From positions 4,730,001 through 4,794,000 of the forward strand of contig OX387201.1 in the NCBI GenBank assembly GCA_947561715.1: DNA of 64,000 nt, given 5' to 3'. Source of the DNA: Ascidia mentula. Its lineage: Eukaryota; Chordata; Ascidiacea; Phlebobranchia; Ascidiidae. The notes beneath the pieces are model-generated. The model was not told the origin of the DNA. It did not search any database and worked only from the letters and a program-made list of their open reading frames with translations. This document shows positions 34,076 through 46,799 of the stretch, piece after piece. How positions within the stretch are numbered: the stretch's first letter is position 1; each line of letters opens with the position of its first letter. The position numbers and the translations under genes are program-made.

Positions 34076-37000
34076 TGCTGTTTGTGTAAAGTGTTTTTAG
34101 CCATTGTATGACATTGATTAGGGTAAATACTTACGACGTTTTGCAGGTTTTGAACTATTTGGTGTGTTTTGTTGACCTTTTAACCGCTCGTTTCGAGAAC
34201 CTGAAGAAATGTACAAACTTTGAATAGATTTTTTGGACATTGGTGCCATAAAACATAATTATGCATGCAGCTGTTTTAAATGATACAGAAGATCCCATGA
34301 AAATTGTCCAGAAAACATCAGTTCATCGAAATGTCGTAGTAGTTACACAAATTAAACGTTTGTTACTGCAAATCAAATGAAAGCTTCGCTGCGTTTCGCT
34401 TTCGCCAACTGCAATTGGTCTGACCACAGCATAAAACCCACGGATGCATTTTTCCTTTTCAGGGCGGCGAAGGATAACCTGGGTTCAAATCCCGGTGAGG
34501 TAAAAAACAAGCAAAAAAACAAGTAATGAAACGGGATTAAAGAAAACCTGATCGGGATTGGTGTCCAGGATATCCTGGGTTCGAATCCCGATGCGGTATG
34601 AAAAGTTTTGTTACATTTTTTGGTCCGAGAAGCAATTTTCAGCTTAAAAACTGCTTAAGTTCGTTCATTATTTATTGGCCCGAGATCAAGGAATTTACGA
34701 CAGTAGATGATGTGTATAAAAAGTTTCACCAAGAAAATTTCATAAGACACTTTCGCCCAAAAATCAAATATTTTTTTTAAATTCGCACAAAGAAAAAACT
34801 GCTGTTTTAGGAAATGTCTTTGGTCCCCAAACCTAAGCACTTATGTCGAGACACATGAGTAAACGTAATTCCACTGTGGGCAACTACAGGAACTGCTGCT
34901 GTTTGTGCAAAGTGTTTTTTGTGATTGTATGACTTTAATTAGGGTAACTACTTACGACGTTTTGCAGGTTTTGAACTATTTGGTCTGTTTTGTTGATCTT
35001 TTAACCGCTCATTTCGAGAACCTGCAGAAATGTACAAACTTTGAATAGATTTTTTGGGCATTGGTACCATAAAACATAATTATGCATGCAGCTGTTTTAA
35101 GGAATGTCTTTGGTCCCCAAATCTAAGCACTTATGGCGCAACATGAGTAAACGTAATTCCACTGTGGGCAACTACAGGAACTGCTGCTGTTTGTGTAAAG
35201 TGTTTTTAGCGATTGTATGACTTTAATTAGGGTAATTACTTACGACGTTTTGCAGGTTTTGAACTATTTGGTGTGTTTTGTTGACCTTTTAACCGCTCGT
35301 TTCGAGAACCTGAAGAAATGAACAATCTTTGAATAGATTTTTTGGACATTGGTACCATAAAACATAATTATGCATGCAGCTGTTTTGAATGATACAGAAG
35401 ATCCCATGAAAATTGTCCAGAAAACATCAGTTCATCGAAATGTCGTAGTAGTTACACAAATTAAACGTTTGTTACTGCAAATCAAATGAAAGCTTCGCTG
35501 CGTTTCGCTTTCGCCAACTGCAATTGGTCTGACCACAGCATAAAACCTACGGATGCATTTTTCCTTTTCAGGGCGGCGAAGGATAACCTGGGTTCAAATC
35601 CCGGTGAGGTAAAAAACAAGTAAAGAAACGGGATTAAAGAAAACCTGATCGGGATTGGTGTCCAGGATATCCTGGGTTCGAATCCCGATGCGGTATGAAA
35701 AGTTTTGTTATACTTTTTGGTCCGAGAAGCAATTTTCAGCTTAAAAACTGCTTAAGTTCGTTCATTATTTATTGGCCCGAGATCAAGGAATTTACGACAG
35801 TGGATGATGTGTATAAAAAGTTTCACCAAGAAAATTTCATGAGACACTTTCACCCAAAAATCAAATATTTTTTTTAATTTCGCACAAAGAAAAAACTGCT
35901 GTTTTAGGAAATGTCTTTGGTCCCCAAACCTAAGCACTTATGTCGAGACACATAAGTAAACGTAATTCCACTGTGGGCAACTACAGGAACTGCTGCTGTT
36001 TGTGTAAAGTGCTTTTAGCAATTGTATGACTTTAATTAGGGTAACTACTTACGACGATTTGCAGATTTTGAACTATTTGGTGTGTTTTGTTGATCTTTTA
36101 ACCGCTCATTTCGAGAACCTGCAGAAATGTATAAACTTCAAATAGATATTTTTGGGCATTGGTACCATAAAACATTGTTATGCATACAGCTGTTTTAAGG
36201 AAAGTCTTTGGTCCAAAAATCTAAGCAATTATGGCGAGACATGAGTAAACGTAATTCCACTGTGGGCAACTACAGGAACTGTTTTTGCTTCGAAGATGTG
36301 TGAAAACAACAGTGGCAGCTTTATATCAACGATATTATTATAACCCGACGCGATAATGCTCGTACCTGTAGTGGGAGCTTGTTCCGAACTACTCTCAGAG
36401 ACAGAGGTTTTTTCAGGTTGATTACCATCTGTATTTTCTCCTGCAAGAGTAAAGTAAGTGTTTTTTCTACTTCAGAGATAGCTAAAAATCTGCATTAAAA
36501 TTAATTGCTTTTGAAAAAAGAAGTATATTTTAAAAGTGAACACAGCCTGCTGATCAGTATCATCATATCAGGAGTCAATAAGCTACTACTTTGCATAAAT
36601 ATATCAATACATTAACTTTTTGACACATTAACTAGATCCATGTAAATACTGAGACCAAACATCAATCGTCTTACTTATTTCATCTTCAGTTTCTTGCCTG
36701 TTTTTCTCGTCTTGTGGCTTTCGAGTAGTTGGTGGAACACCTGTTGCATAGAACCTATGTTAGACACAAGCGGATTCAATAATGAAAATATAATGTATGA
36801 AAATATAATGATAAACGATGGCCTCGTCCCCAATATTTTTGGCGTCGACAGTTACATCAGTGAAATCTAATTTTTGTCCTTTGTACTTGTCAACTACGTG
36901 CAGATGACCTACAACAACACAATTACAGAGCACAGCCTCCAGAAGGTTTTCTACGTCTGCTGTTTCAATTCCACTGTAGGAAAAATTTTCACGTTTTTCA

Positions 37001-40000
37001 TAGTACTATTTTTTTTTACCTGTACTTGATCCAGCATCTGATTCTTGATTGCTTTTTCTGACTCTTTTCCTCTCAGTCTCCTTTACTTTCGCAGGTGCAG
37101 CTGCTGTTTGTGTAAAGTGTTTTTAGCCATTGTATGACATTGATTAGGGTAAATACTTACGAGGTTTTGCAGGTTTTGAACTATTTGGTGTGTTTTGTTG
37201 ACCTTTTAACCGCTCGTTTCGAGAACCTGAAGAAATGTACAAACTTTGAATAGATTTTTTGGACATTGGTGCCATAAAACATAATTATGCATGCAGCTGT
37301 TTTAAATGATACAGAAGATCCCATGAAAATTGTCCAGAAAACATCAGTTCATCGAAATGTCGTAGTAGTTACACAAATTAAACGTTTGTTACTGCAAATC
37401 AAATGAAAGCTTCGCTGCGTTTCGCTTTCGCCAACTGCAATTGGTCTGACCACAGCATAAAACCCACGGATGCATTTTTCCTTTTCAGGGCGGCGAAGGA
37501 TAACCTGGGTTCAAATCCCGGTGAGGTAAAAAACAAGTAAAAAAAACAAGTAATGAAACGGGATTAAAGAAAACCTGATCGGGATTGGTGTCCAGGATAT
37601 CCTGGGTTCGAATCCCGATGCGGTATGAAAAGTTTTGTTACATTTTTTGGTCCGAGAAGCAATTTTCAGCTTAAAAACTGCTTAAGTTCGTTCATTATTT
37701 ATTGGCCCGAGATCAAGGAATTTACGACAGTAGATGATGTGTATAAAAAGTTTCACCAAGAAAATTTCATAAGACACTTTCGCCCAAAAATCAAATATTT
37801 TTTTTAAATTCGCACAAAGAAAAAACTGCTGTTTTAGGAAATGTCTTTGGTCCCCAAACCTAAGCACTTATGTCGAGACACATGAGTAAACGTAATTCCA
37901 CTGTGGGCAACTACAGGAAATGCTGCTGTTTGTGCAAAGTGTTTTTTGTGATTGTATGACTTTAATTAGGGTAACTACTTACGACGTTTTGCAGGTTTTG
38001 AACTATTTGGTCTGTTTTGTTGATCTTTTAACCGCTCATTTCGAGAACCTGCAGAAATGTACAAAATTTGAATAGATTTTTTGGGCATTGGTACCATAAA
38101 ACATAATTATGCATGCAGCTGTTTTAAGGAATGTCTTTGGTCCCAAAATCTAAGCACTTATGGCGCAACATGAGTAAACGTAATTCCACTGTGGGCAACT
38201 ACAGGAACTGCTGCTGTTTGTGTAAAGTGTTTTTAGCGATTGTATGACTTTAATTAGGGTAATTACTTACGACGTTTTGCAGGTTTTGAACTATTTGGTG
38301 TGTTTTGTTGACCTTTTAACCGCTCGTTTCGAGAACCTGAAGAAATGAACAATCTTTGAATAGATTTTTTGGACATTGGTACCATAAAACATAATTATGC
38401 ATGCAGCTGTTTTGAATGATACAGAAGATCCCATGAAAATTGTCCAGAAAACATCAGTTCATCGAAATGTCGTAGTAGTTACACAAATTAAACGTTTGTT
38501 ACTGCAAATCAAATGAAAGCTTCGCTGCGTTTCGCTTTCGCCAACTGCAATTGGTCTGACCACAGCATAAAACCTACGGATGCATTTTTCCTTTTCAGGG
38601 CGGCGAAGGATAACCTGGGTTCAAATCCCGGTGAGGTAAAAAACAAGTAATGAAACGGGATTAAAGAAAACCTGATCGGGATTGGTGTCCAGGATATCCT
38701 GGGTTCGAATCCCGATGCGGTATGAAAAGTTTTGTTATACTTTTTGGTCCGAGAAGCAATTTTCAGCTTAAAAACTGCTTAAGTTCGTTCATTATTTATT
38801 GGCCCGAGATCAAGGAATTTACGACAGTGGATGATGTGTATAAAAAGTTTCACCAAGAAAATTTCATGAGACACTTTCACCCAAAAATCAAATATTTTTT
38901 TTAATTTCGCACAAAGAAAAAACTGCTGTTTTAGGAAATGTCTTTGGTCCCCAAACCTAAGCACTTATGTCGAGACACATAAGTAAACGTAATTCCACTG
39001 TGGGCAACTACAGGAACTGCTGCTGTTTGTGTAAAGTGCTTTTAGCAATTGTACGACTTTAATTAGGGTAACTACTTACGACGATTTGCAGATTTTGAAC
39101 TATTTGGTGTGTTTTGTTGATCTTTTAACCGCTCATTTCGAGAACCTGCAGAAATGTATAAACTTCAAATAGATATTTTTGGGCATTGGTACCATAAAAC
39201 ATTGTTATGCATACAGCTGTTTTAAGGAAAGTCTTTGGTCCAAAAATCTAAGCAATTATGGCGAGACATGAGTAAACGTAATTCCACTGTGGGCAACTAC
39301 AGGAACTGTTTTTGCTTCGAAGATGTGTGAAAACAACAGTGGCAGCTTTATATCAACGATATTATTATAACCCGACGCGATAATGCTCGTACCTGTAGTG
39401 GGAGCTTGTTCCGAACTACTCTCAGAGACAGAGGTTTTTTCAGGTTGATTACCATCTGTATTTTCTCCTGCAAGAGTAAAGTAAGTGTTTTTTCTACTTC
39501 AGAGATAGCTAAAAATCTGCATTAAAATTAATTGCTTTTGAAAAAAGAAGTATATTTTAAAAGTGAACACAGCCTGCTGATCAGTATCATCATATCAGGA
39601 GTCAATAAGCTACTACTTTGCATAAATATATCAATACATTAACTTTTTGACACATTAACTAGATCCATGTAAATACTGAGACCAAACATCAATCGTCTTA
39701 CTTATTTCATCTTCAGTTTCTTGCCTGTTTTTCTCGTCTTGTGGCTTTCGAGTAGTTGGTGGAACACCTGTTGCATAGAACCTATGTTAGACACAAGCGG
39801 ATTCAATAATGAAAATATAATGTATGAAAATATAATGATAAACGATGGCCTCGTCCCCAATATTTTTGGCGTCGACAGTTACATCAGTGAAATCTAATTT
39901 TTGTCCTTTGTACTTGTCAACTACGTGCAGATGACCTACAACAACACAATTACAGAGCACAGCCTCCAGAAGGTTTTCTACGTCTGCTGTTTCAATTCCA

Positions 40001-43000
40001 CTGTAGGAAAAATTTTCACGTTTTTCATAGTACTATTTTTTTTTACCTGTACTTGATCCAGCATCTGATTCTTGATTGCTTTTTCTGACTCTTTTCCTCT
40101 CAGTCTCCTTTACTTTCGCATGTGCAGCTGCTGTTTGTGTAAAGTGTTTTTAGCCATTGTATGACATTGATTAGGGTAAATACTTACGACGTTTTGCAGG
40201 TTTTGAACTATTTGGTGTGTTTTGTTGACCTTTTAACCGCTCGTTTCGAGAACCTGAAGAAATGTACAAACTTTGAATAGATTTTTTGGACATTGGTGCC
40301 ATAAAACATAATTATGCATGCAGCTGTTTTAAATGATACAGAAGATCCCATGAAAATTGTCCAGAAAACATCAGTTCATCGAAATGTCGTAGTAGTTACA
40401 CAAATTAAACGTTTGTTACTGCAAATCAAATGAAAGCTTCGCTGCGTTTCGCTTTCGCCAACTGCAATTGGTCTGACCACAGCATAAAACCCACGGATGC
40501 ATTTTTCCTTTTCAGGGCGGCGAAGGATAACCTGGGTTCAAATCCCGGTGAGGTAAAAAACAAGTAAAAAAAACAAGTAATGAAACGGGATTAAAGAAAA
40601 CCTGATCGGGATTGGTGTCCAGGATATCCTGGGTTCGAATCCCGATGCGGTATGAAAAGTTTTGTTACATTTTTTGGTCCGAGAAGCAATTTTCAGCTTA
40701 AAAACTGCTTAAGTTCGTTCATTATTTATTGGCCCGAGATCAAGGAATTTACGACAGTGGATGATGTGTATAAAAAGTTTCACCAAGAAAATTTCATGAG
40801 ACACTTTCGCCCAAAAATCAAATATTTTTTTTAAATTCGCACAAAGAAAAAACTGCTGTTTTAGGAAATGTCTTTGGTCCCCAAACCTAAGCACTTATGT
40901 CGAGACACATGAGTAAACGTAATTCCACTGTGGGCAACTACAGGAACTGCTGCTGTTTGTGCAAAGTGTTTTTTGTGATTGTATGACTTTAATTAGGGTA
41001 ACTACTTACGACGTTTTGCAGGTTTTGAACTATTTGATCTGTTTTGTTGACCTTTTAACCGCTCATTTCGAGAACCTGCAGAAATGTACAAACTTTGTAT
41101 AGATTTTTTGGGCATTGGTACCATAAAACATAATTATGCATGCAGCTGTTTTAAGGAATGTCTTTGGTCCCAAAATCTAAGCACTTATGGCGCAACATGA
41201 GTAAACGTAATTCCATTGTGGGCAACTACAGGAACTGCTGCTGTTTGTGTCAAGTGTTTTTAGCGATTGCATGACTTTAATTAGGGTAACTACTTACGAC
41301 GTTTTGCAGGTTTTGAACTATTTGGTGTGTTTTGTTGACCTTTTAACCGCTCGTTTCGAGAACCTGAAAAAATGAACAATCTTTGAATAGATTTTTTGGA
41401 CATTGGTACCATAAAACATAATTATGCATGCAGCTGTTTTGAATGATACAGAAGATCCCATGAAAATTGTCCAGAAAACATCAGTTCATCGAAATGTCGT
41501 AGTAGTTACACAAATTAAACGTTTGTTACTGCAAATCAAATGAAAGCTTCGCTGCGTTTCGCTTTCGACAACTGCAATTGGTCTGACCACAGCATAAAAC
41601 CTACGGATGCATTTTTCCTTTTCAGGGCGGCAAAGGATAACCTGGGTTCAAATCCCGGTGAGGTAAAAAACAAGTAAAAAAAAACAAGTAAAGAAACGGG
41701 ATTAAAGAAAAGCTGATCGGGATTGGTGTCCAGGATATCCTGGGTTCGAATCCCGATGCGGTATGAAAAGTTTTGTTACATTTTTTGGTCCGAGAAGCAA
41801 TTTTCAGCTTAAAAACTGCTTAAGTTCGTTCATTATTTATTGGCCCGAGATCAAGGAATTTACGACAGTGGATGATGTGTGTAAAAAGTTTCGGCAAGAA
41901 AATTTCATGAGACACTTTCGCCCAAAAATCAAATAATTTTTTTAATTTCGCACAAAGAAAAAACTGCTGTTTTAGGAAATGTCTTTGGTCCCCAAACCTA
42001 AGCACTTATGTCGAGACACATAAGTAAACGTAATTCCACTGTGGGCAACTACAGGAACTGCTGCTGTTTGTGCAAAGTGTTTTTTGCGATTGTATGACTT
42101 TAATTAGGGTAACTACTTACGACGTTTTGCAGGTTTTGAACTATTTGATCTGTTTTGTTGATCTTTTAACCGCTCGTTTCGAGAACCTGAAGAAATGTAT
42201 AAACTTCAAATAGATATTTTTGGACATTGGTACCATAAAACATAATTATGCATTCAGCTGTTTTAAATGAAACAGAAGATCCCATGAAAATTGTCCAGAA
42301 AACATCAGTTCATCGAAATGTCGTAGTAGTTACACAAATTAAACGTTTGTTACTGCAAATCAAATAAAAGCTTCGCTGCGTTTCGCTTTCGCCAACTGCA
42401 ATTGGTCTGACCACAGCATAAAACCTACGGATGCATTTTTCCTTTTCAGGGCGGCGAAGGATAACCTGGGTTCAAATCCCGGTGAGGTAAAAAACAAGTA
42501 AAAAAAACAAGTAAAGAAACTGGATTAAAGAAAACCTGATCGGGATTGGTGTCCAGGATATCCTGGGTTCGAATCCCGATGCGGTATGAAAAGTTTTGTT
42601 ACATTTTTTGGTCCGAGAAGCAATTTTCAGCTTAAAAACTGCTTAAGTTCGTTCATTATTTATTGGCCCGAGATCATGGAATTTACGACAGTGGGTGATG
42701 TGTATAAAAAGTTTCACCAAGAAAATTTCATGAGACACTTTCACCCAAAAATTAAATAATATTTTTAATTTCGCACAAAGAAAAAACTGCTGTTTTAGGA
42801 AATGTCTTTGGTCCCCAAACCTAAGCACTTATGTCGAGACACATAAGTAAACGTAATTCCACTGTGGGCAACTACAGGAACTGCTGCTGTTTGTGTAAAG
42901 TGTTTATAGCGATTGTATGACTTTAATTAGGGTAACTACTTACGACGTTTTGCAGGTTTTGAACTATTTGATCTGTTTTGTTGATCTTTTAACCGCTCGT

Positions 43001-43350
43001 TTCGAGAACCTGAAGAAATGTAAAAACTTTGAATAGATTTTTTGGACATTGGTACCATAAAACATAATTATGCATACAGCTGTTTTAAGGAATGTCTTTG
43101 GTCCCAAAATCTAAGCACTTATGGCGAGACATGAGTAAACGTAATTCCACTGTGGGCAACTACAGGAACTGTTTTTTGCTTCGAAGATGTGTGAAAACAA
43201 CAGTGGCAGCTTTATATCAACGATATTATTATAACCCGACGCGATAATGCTCGTACCTGTAGTGGGAGCTTGTTCCGAACTACTCTCAGAGACATAGGTT
43301 TTTTTAGGTTTATCACCATCTGTATTTTCTCCTATAAGAGTAAAGTAAGT

Positions 43351-43950
43351 GTTTTTTCTACTTCAGAGACATTGGTATAATAGAACAAAATTATGCATGC
43401 AGCTGTTTTTCAGAAAACGTCAGTTCATCGAAACAATATTCAACCTGATATTCAAGGATGTAAAAACGGAAGAGATTTTGCTAAAATTAATACAAACAGT
43501 AACACAGAAGTTGACCGTAGCCTGTTTTCAACATGTACGTAAAGGTGGATTACCCTGATTCACAGTCCCATGATCACCAACGTTTGCAGCGTGAACTGTT
43601 GCACCAGGAAAATTATACTTTGATCCACCATATGAGTCACCAATGTCCTGTGGCCCTGAGTATACAAAGTTGAAATCAGCAGAAATGTTTTTATGGTTTT
43701 CAGTGGAAAATTTAACGATTTATTGAATTCTATTTGATTTGGTGGAAAAGAGGTTACCAGTAACACAAACTGCAAAACTATCACATTTAAACCCTTTGAC
43801 TTATCGACGTTCACGTCCCCTTGCACTCCCACAGCCTACTGATATTCGCACCTTGGTGGTATTGTGGAACTTTGTGGAAATGTTCATATATATTACCCTC
43901 GTGTAACTAGACGAGCTCAGAGGTTTTGAGGGATAATGACCACGAAGTTA
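43351..43950 (-). pseudogene. Motif exon with decayed neighbour
   Basis: 43655-43554 is an intact 102-nt motif exon (G-P-Q-D-I-G-D-S-Y-G-G-S-K-Y-N-F-P-G ... N-V-G-D-H-G-T-V-N-Q). The G-V-Q-G-D-V-N-V exon at about 43800-43855 has lost its donor (cgataag where others have ggtaag). The pair lies directly downstream of the ZU5 gene ending at 44069. Confidence 0.5.
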
Positions 43951-44068
43951 TCAAACATAATGATTTTATTTCAAAAAACATTTGTGAATGAAAATTATTG
44001 GCAACACTACAAAATACTCAAAACTTACGTTTGTTGTGATTAACTTCACATTTATGTAAGTTCGTGAC

Positions 44069-46696
44069 TTAAACAGTTGTTTTAGTACTGCCCACTTGCA
44101 GCACAAATATTTTTTTACCGTTTTCAATAACAACCATACCAGCGTATTTAAAATTCCTAGAAAGCAATAGAATCTTACGTAGACTTTGTTTTTTTATGTA
44201 GAAATCCTTGTTCACAAGTTCTTTGAATTTTTTCTTCGATGCTATTTGAATTTTCATTTTTTTATTTGCCAAACTCTTTCCGTTTTTACTTGTTAAGCGG
44301 AATTGGCTTTCGTCTCTTGCTATGGCCCAAATTTTAGTTATCTCTTTTTCACCTTCATCTATACTTACTTCATCACTTGTCAGTTTTGCAAAAAGATTTT
44401 GATCTGAACGTCTAATAAGTGGTAACAAACAAAGCACATGAATTTTTTGCTCAAGTAATAAACTGATATTACTTACTCAATCCGAAAGTATGTGCGCAGA
44501 ATTTCATTGAGTTCATTCAATGTTTTTGCCAATGGGGGGTCACAAATTAACATGGAGGCAATGATTGTTGTTGGCTCATCCGCGGCAGGTGGAACAGTAA
44601 AAATGAGAGACTTTTGCTTTTTTACTGGCTTGGCATTTGTAATAGAAATCCTAAAACTTTAAGAAAACATTTTACTTATTCGACAAGGTTTCCTGCTGTG
44701 CAAAAAATAACTTATTCCTTACTTTGAAAAGTGTTTGGTAACAAATGTAAAAGTTTTGGAATTTTGTTTCAAATAAATATCACTGACTTTGACAAAGTCT
44801 GAAGTTTCATCGGGTGCATTTTGTACCTAGACAACAAAAGTACATCTGACAAAGATAACTGGCATAAATAAAAGTGCAATAGACTGGCAAACTTCGTTAC
44901 CTCCATACATATGTCTTCCTCTGATCGGTAAAAGGTGGGCAGAGTGATTTTAACTTCCTTCTCAAAAGTTAGTCCATGTGGCTTGCAGATTAGAGTAGGT
45001 GATACATCATTGTCATCGTAGCAGGCGTCCACTTCAATTTCAACGTCCGGATGCAAGGCATCAGGAGGAATCAAAATTGTACATCCCCCAATGTCGATAT
45101 CTCCACCCTTTTTTCCAATTACTTTTGCGGTATGTTGACGGAATAAGTATTTCTAAAACAGTTTATTTTGTGTAATTCTTGTTCCGGCTTTTGTTCTTAA
45201 TTGGTTTCCTGTTGTTTTGACAATCGGAGACTGATGATTACTACACGTAAAGCAAGCTGATGCTCCCAGCGCAATTACTTTCATCGTGACAAAAAATGGA
45301 TTCAGTACATATTTAAAGCAAACGTCAGCGCAAATTGGTTTTCCTGTGTCAAACTTTTATGAGAAATTACAAAAAAAACTTCAGCAACAAACCTTTTCTG
45401 GAGAGTTTTCATCTAAACCAATCTCAGGATTTTCCGTTTTGACTTTTTGGTTTGAATTTTCACATGTTTGTTCCATTGCTTCGTTCCAGTCAGTCATAGT
45501 AACATTTCCAATCACATCCCACATGGAATCTTTCATAATCGCACCTTGAGCGTTTGTCACGTGCTTTTGTGTAACTGGGCGGGAATAAATATATATATAA
45601 TATATATAACAATTGTAAAGATCGTTTTGTTTTCCTTACGAAAGATTGATGCCACCTGTATGCAATGTTTTTTAATTTTAGAAATAGTTTATCTTAGTAT
45701 ATATTTCGTGTTAAATCACAAAGAGGCTGACATGGATTATACAAAACTAAGAACATTTAGCAAATTTTAATTGGACTTTTTAACCCAATCAGGTACACAG
45801 CTTGCCTACTTGCCTGCATTTTCAACGTTTCCCACAACACCAACCTTTTCGTATTTAATATTTTGTGGCCCTGTGAAATATAAATAAACTTAAACTTGAT
45901 AATGTCAACGTTTTTATCAGCAAGGTTGTGTTTGGCATAAATTATATTAGTTTGGCCTAGAGTGTAGAGTTGATTTGTGTAATTTTCTCATAATTATGCA
46001 TGTAGCTGTTTAAATGATACAGCAACTCCCATGAAAATTATTGAGAAAACGTAAGTTCATCAAAACAATATACAATACAATATTCAAGCAAGGATAGAAA
46101 AACGGAAGAGATTTTGGTACAATTAACACAAAAAGTAACACAGAAGTTGACCGTAGCCAGTTTTACATGTACGTGAAAGTGGATTGCCCTGATTCACAGT
46201 CCCATGGTCACCAACGTTTGCAGCTTGAACTGTTGTACCAGAAAAATTATACTTCGGTACAGATGCTGGATTACCAAGTAACAGCCCGGGAAGTTGCCCG
46301 ATAAACAAAACATAAGCAGTCCAAAGCAAATTAATTTTTATTGCATTTTACTAGAGACTTCACACTCCATTGGTATTGCGGAGGCTAAATATAGATATAC
46401 CAATTGTAACACACTTTGATGTCAAACATTACTTCAGCAAATAGGTTGCATGGACGATTAATGAACACGTCGTAATAGCACTCAATTTAAAATGTGGTCA
46501 GTTGCATTGGGAGCAATCAATTTCGTGTTGGTTGGAACATGAAAGCTACAAATCATATCCTTTTGGATGATCACAACATTGGCAAAGTTGTATCTACCTT
46601 CTGCAGGACCCACATTGCCCATGATTGCTGTCGTTGAGTTTATGATGGTTGCACCTTCAAAGTAGTCGTTTTTCTGTATTTTCGACGCACTGTGAA
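44069..46696 (-). CDS. Motif-ZU5-UPA-like protein with HFS site, 5' end not found
   Basis: Exons 46696-46598, 46265-46188, 45870-45814, 45574-45393, 45152-44901, 44826-44723, 44650-44477 and 44411-44069; phases agree throughout and the frame ends on a stop. The first listed exon carries a distinct repeat, Y-F-E-G-A-T-I-I-N-S-T-T-A-I-M-G-N-V-G. The second has the usual motif (K-Y-N-F-S-G-T-T-V-Q ... N-V-G-D-H-G-T-V-N-Q) with a new acceptor and a GC donor; the third is the V-V-G-N-V-E-N-A exon. The fourth is a long acidic linker. ZU5: K-K-G-G-D-I-D-I-G-G-C ... V-K-I-T-L-P-T, ending T-K-H-F-S. The UPA-like region includes I-L-R-T-Y-F-R-I and the final exon D-Q-N-L-F-A-K-L-T-S-D-E. H-F-S is the self-cleavage motif of FIIND/PIDD ZU5 domains. 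A start exon is not visible, so the 5' end is open. Confidence 0.65.
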
Positions 46697-46799
46697 CTGA
46701 AACAACATCATGTTTAACACCTTCATCATCGCACATTGAGCGTTTGTCACGTGCTTTTGTGTAACTGGGCGGGATGCTAAATATATATATAATATGTAT

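Larger units (their letters stand above)
31038..43350. repeat. Higher-order tandem array of exon cassettes, period about 3.03 kb
   Basis: Landmark words recur 3027-3028 bp apart: 32667, 35695 and 38722; and 34598, 37625 and 40652. Within each 3.03 kb unit a roughly 1.1 kb sub-unit is present twice (spacings alternate about 1097 and 1930 bp), so the structure is a higher-order repeat with partial units at both ends. Units are nearly identical, hence young or homogenised. Minus-strand content per unit: two or more G-S-R-N-E-R-L-K exons, one A-P-A-K-V-K-E-T exon, one diverged motif exon (H-L-H-V-V-D ... N-I-G-D-E-A-I-V), one V-P-P-T-T-R-K-P exon and one E-N-T-D-G-N-Q exon. A plus-strand 60-aa frame that begins M-K-S-F-V also recurs but is probably not a gene. 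Confidence 0.85.

Noticed and set aside
31556-42828. Recurring plus-strand 60-aa frame (M-K-S-F-V ...) and its minus-strand shadow in the array
   Set aside because: Its conservation is explained by recent duplication of the whole unit; it overlaps the tRNA-like repeat, has no domain, and is truncated in the diverged copy at 48105.
31038-43350. CRISPR array
   Set aside because: Repeats are kilobase-long with no short regular repeat-spacer pattern, and the DNA is eukaryotic.
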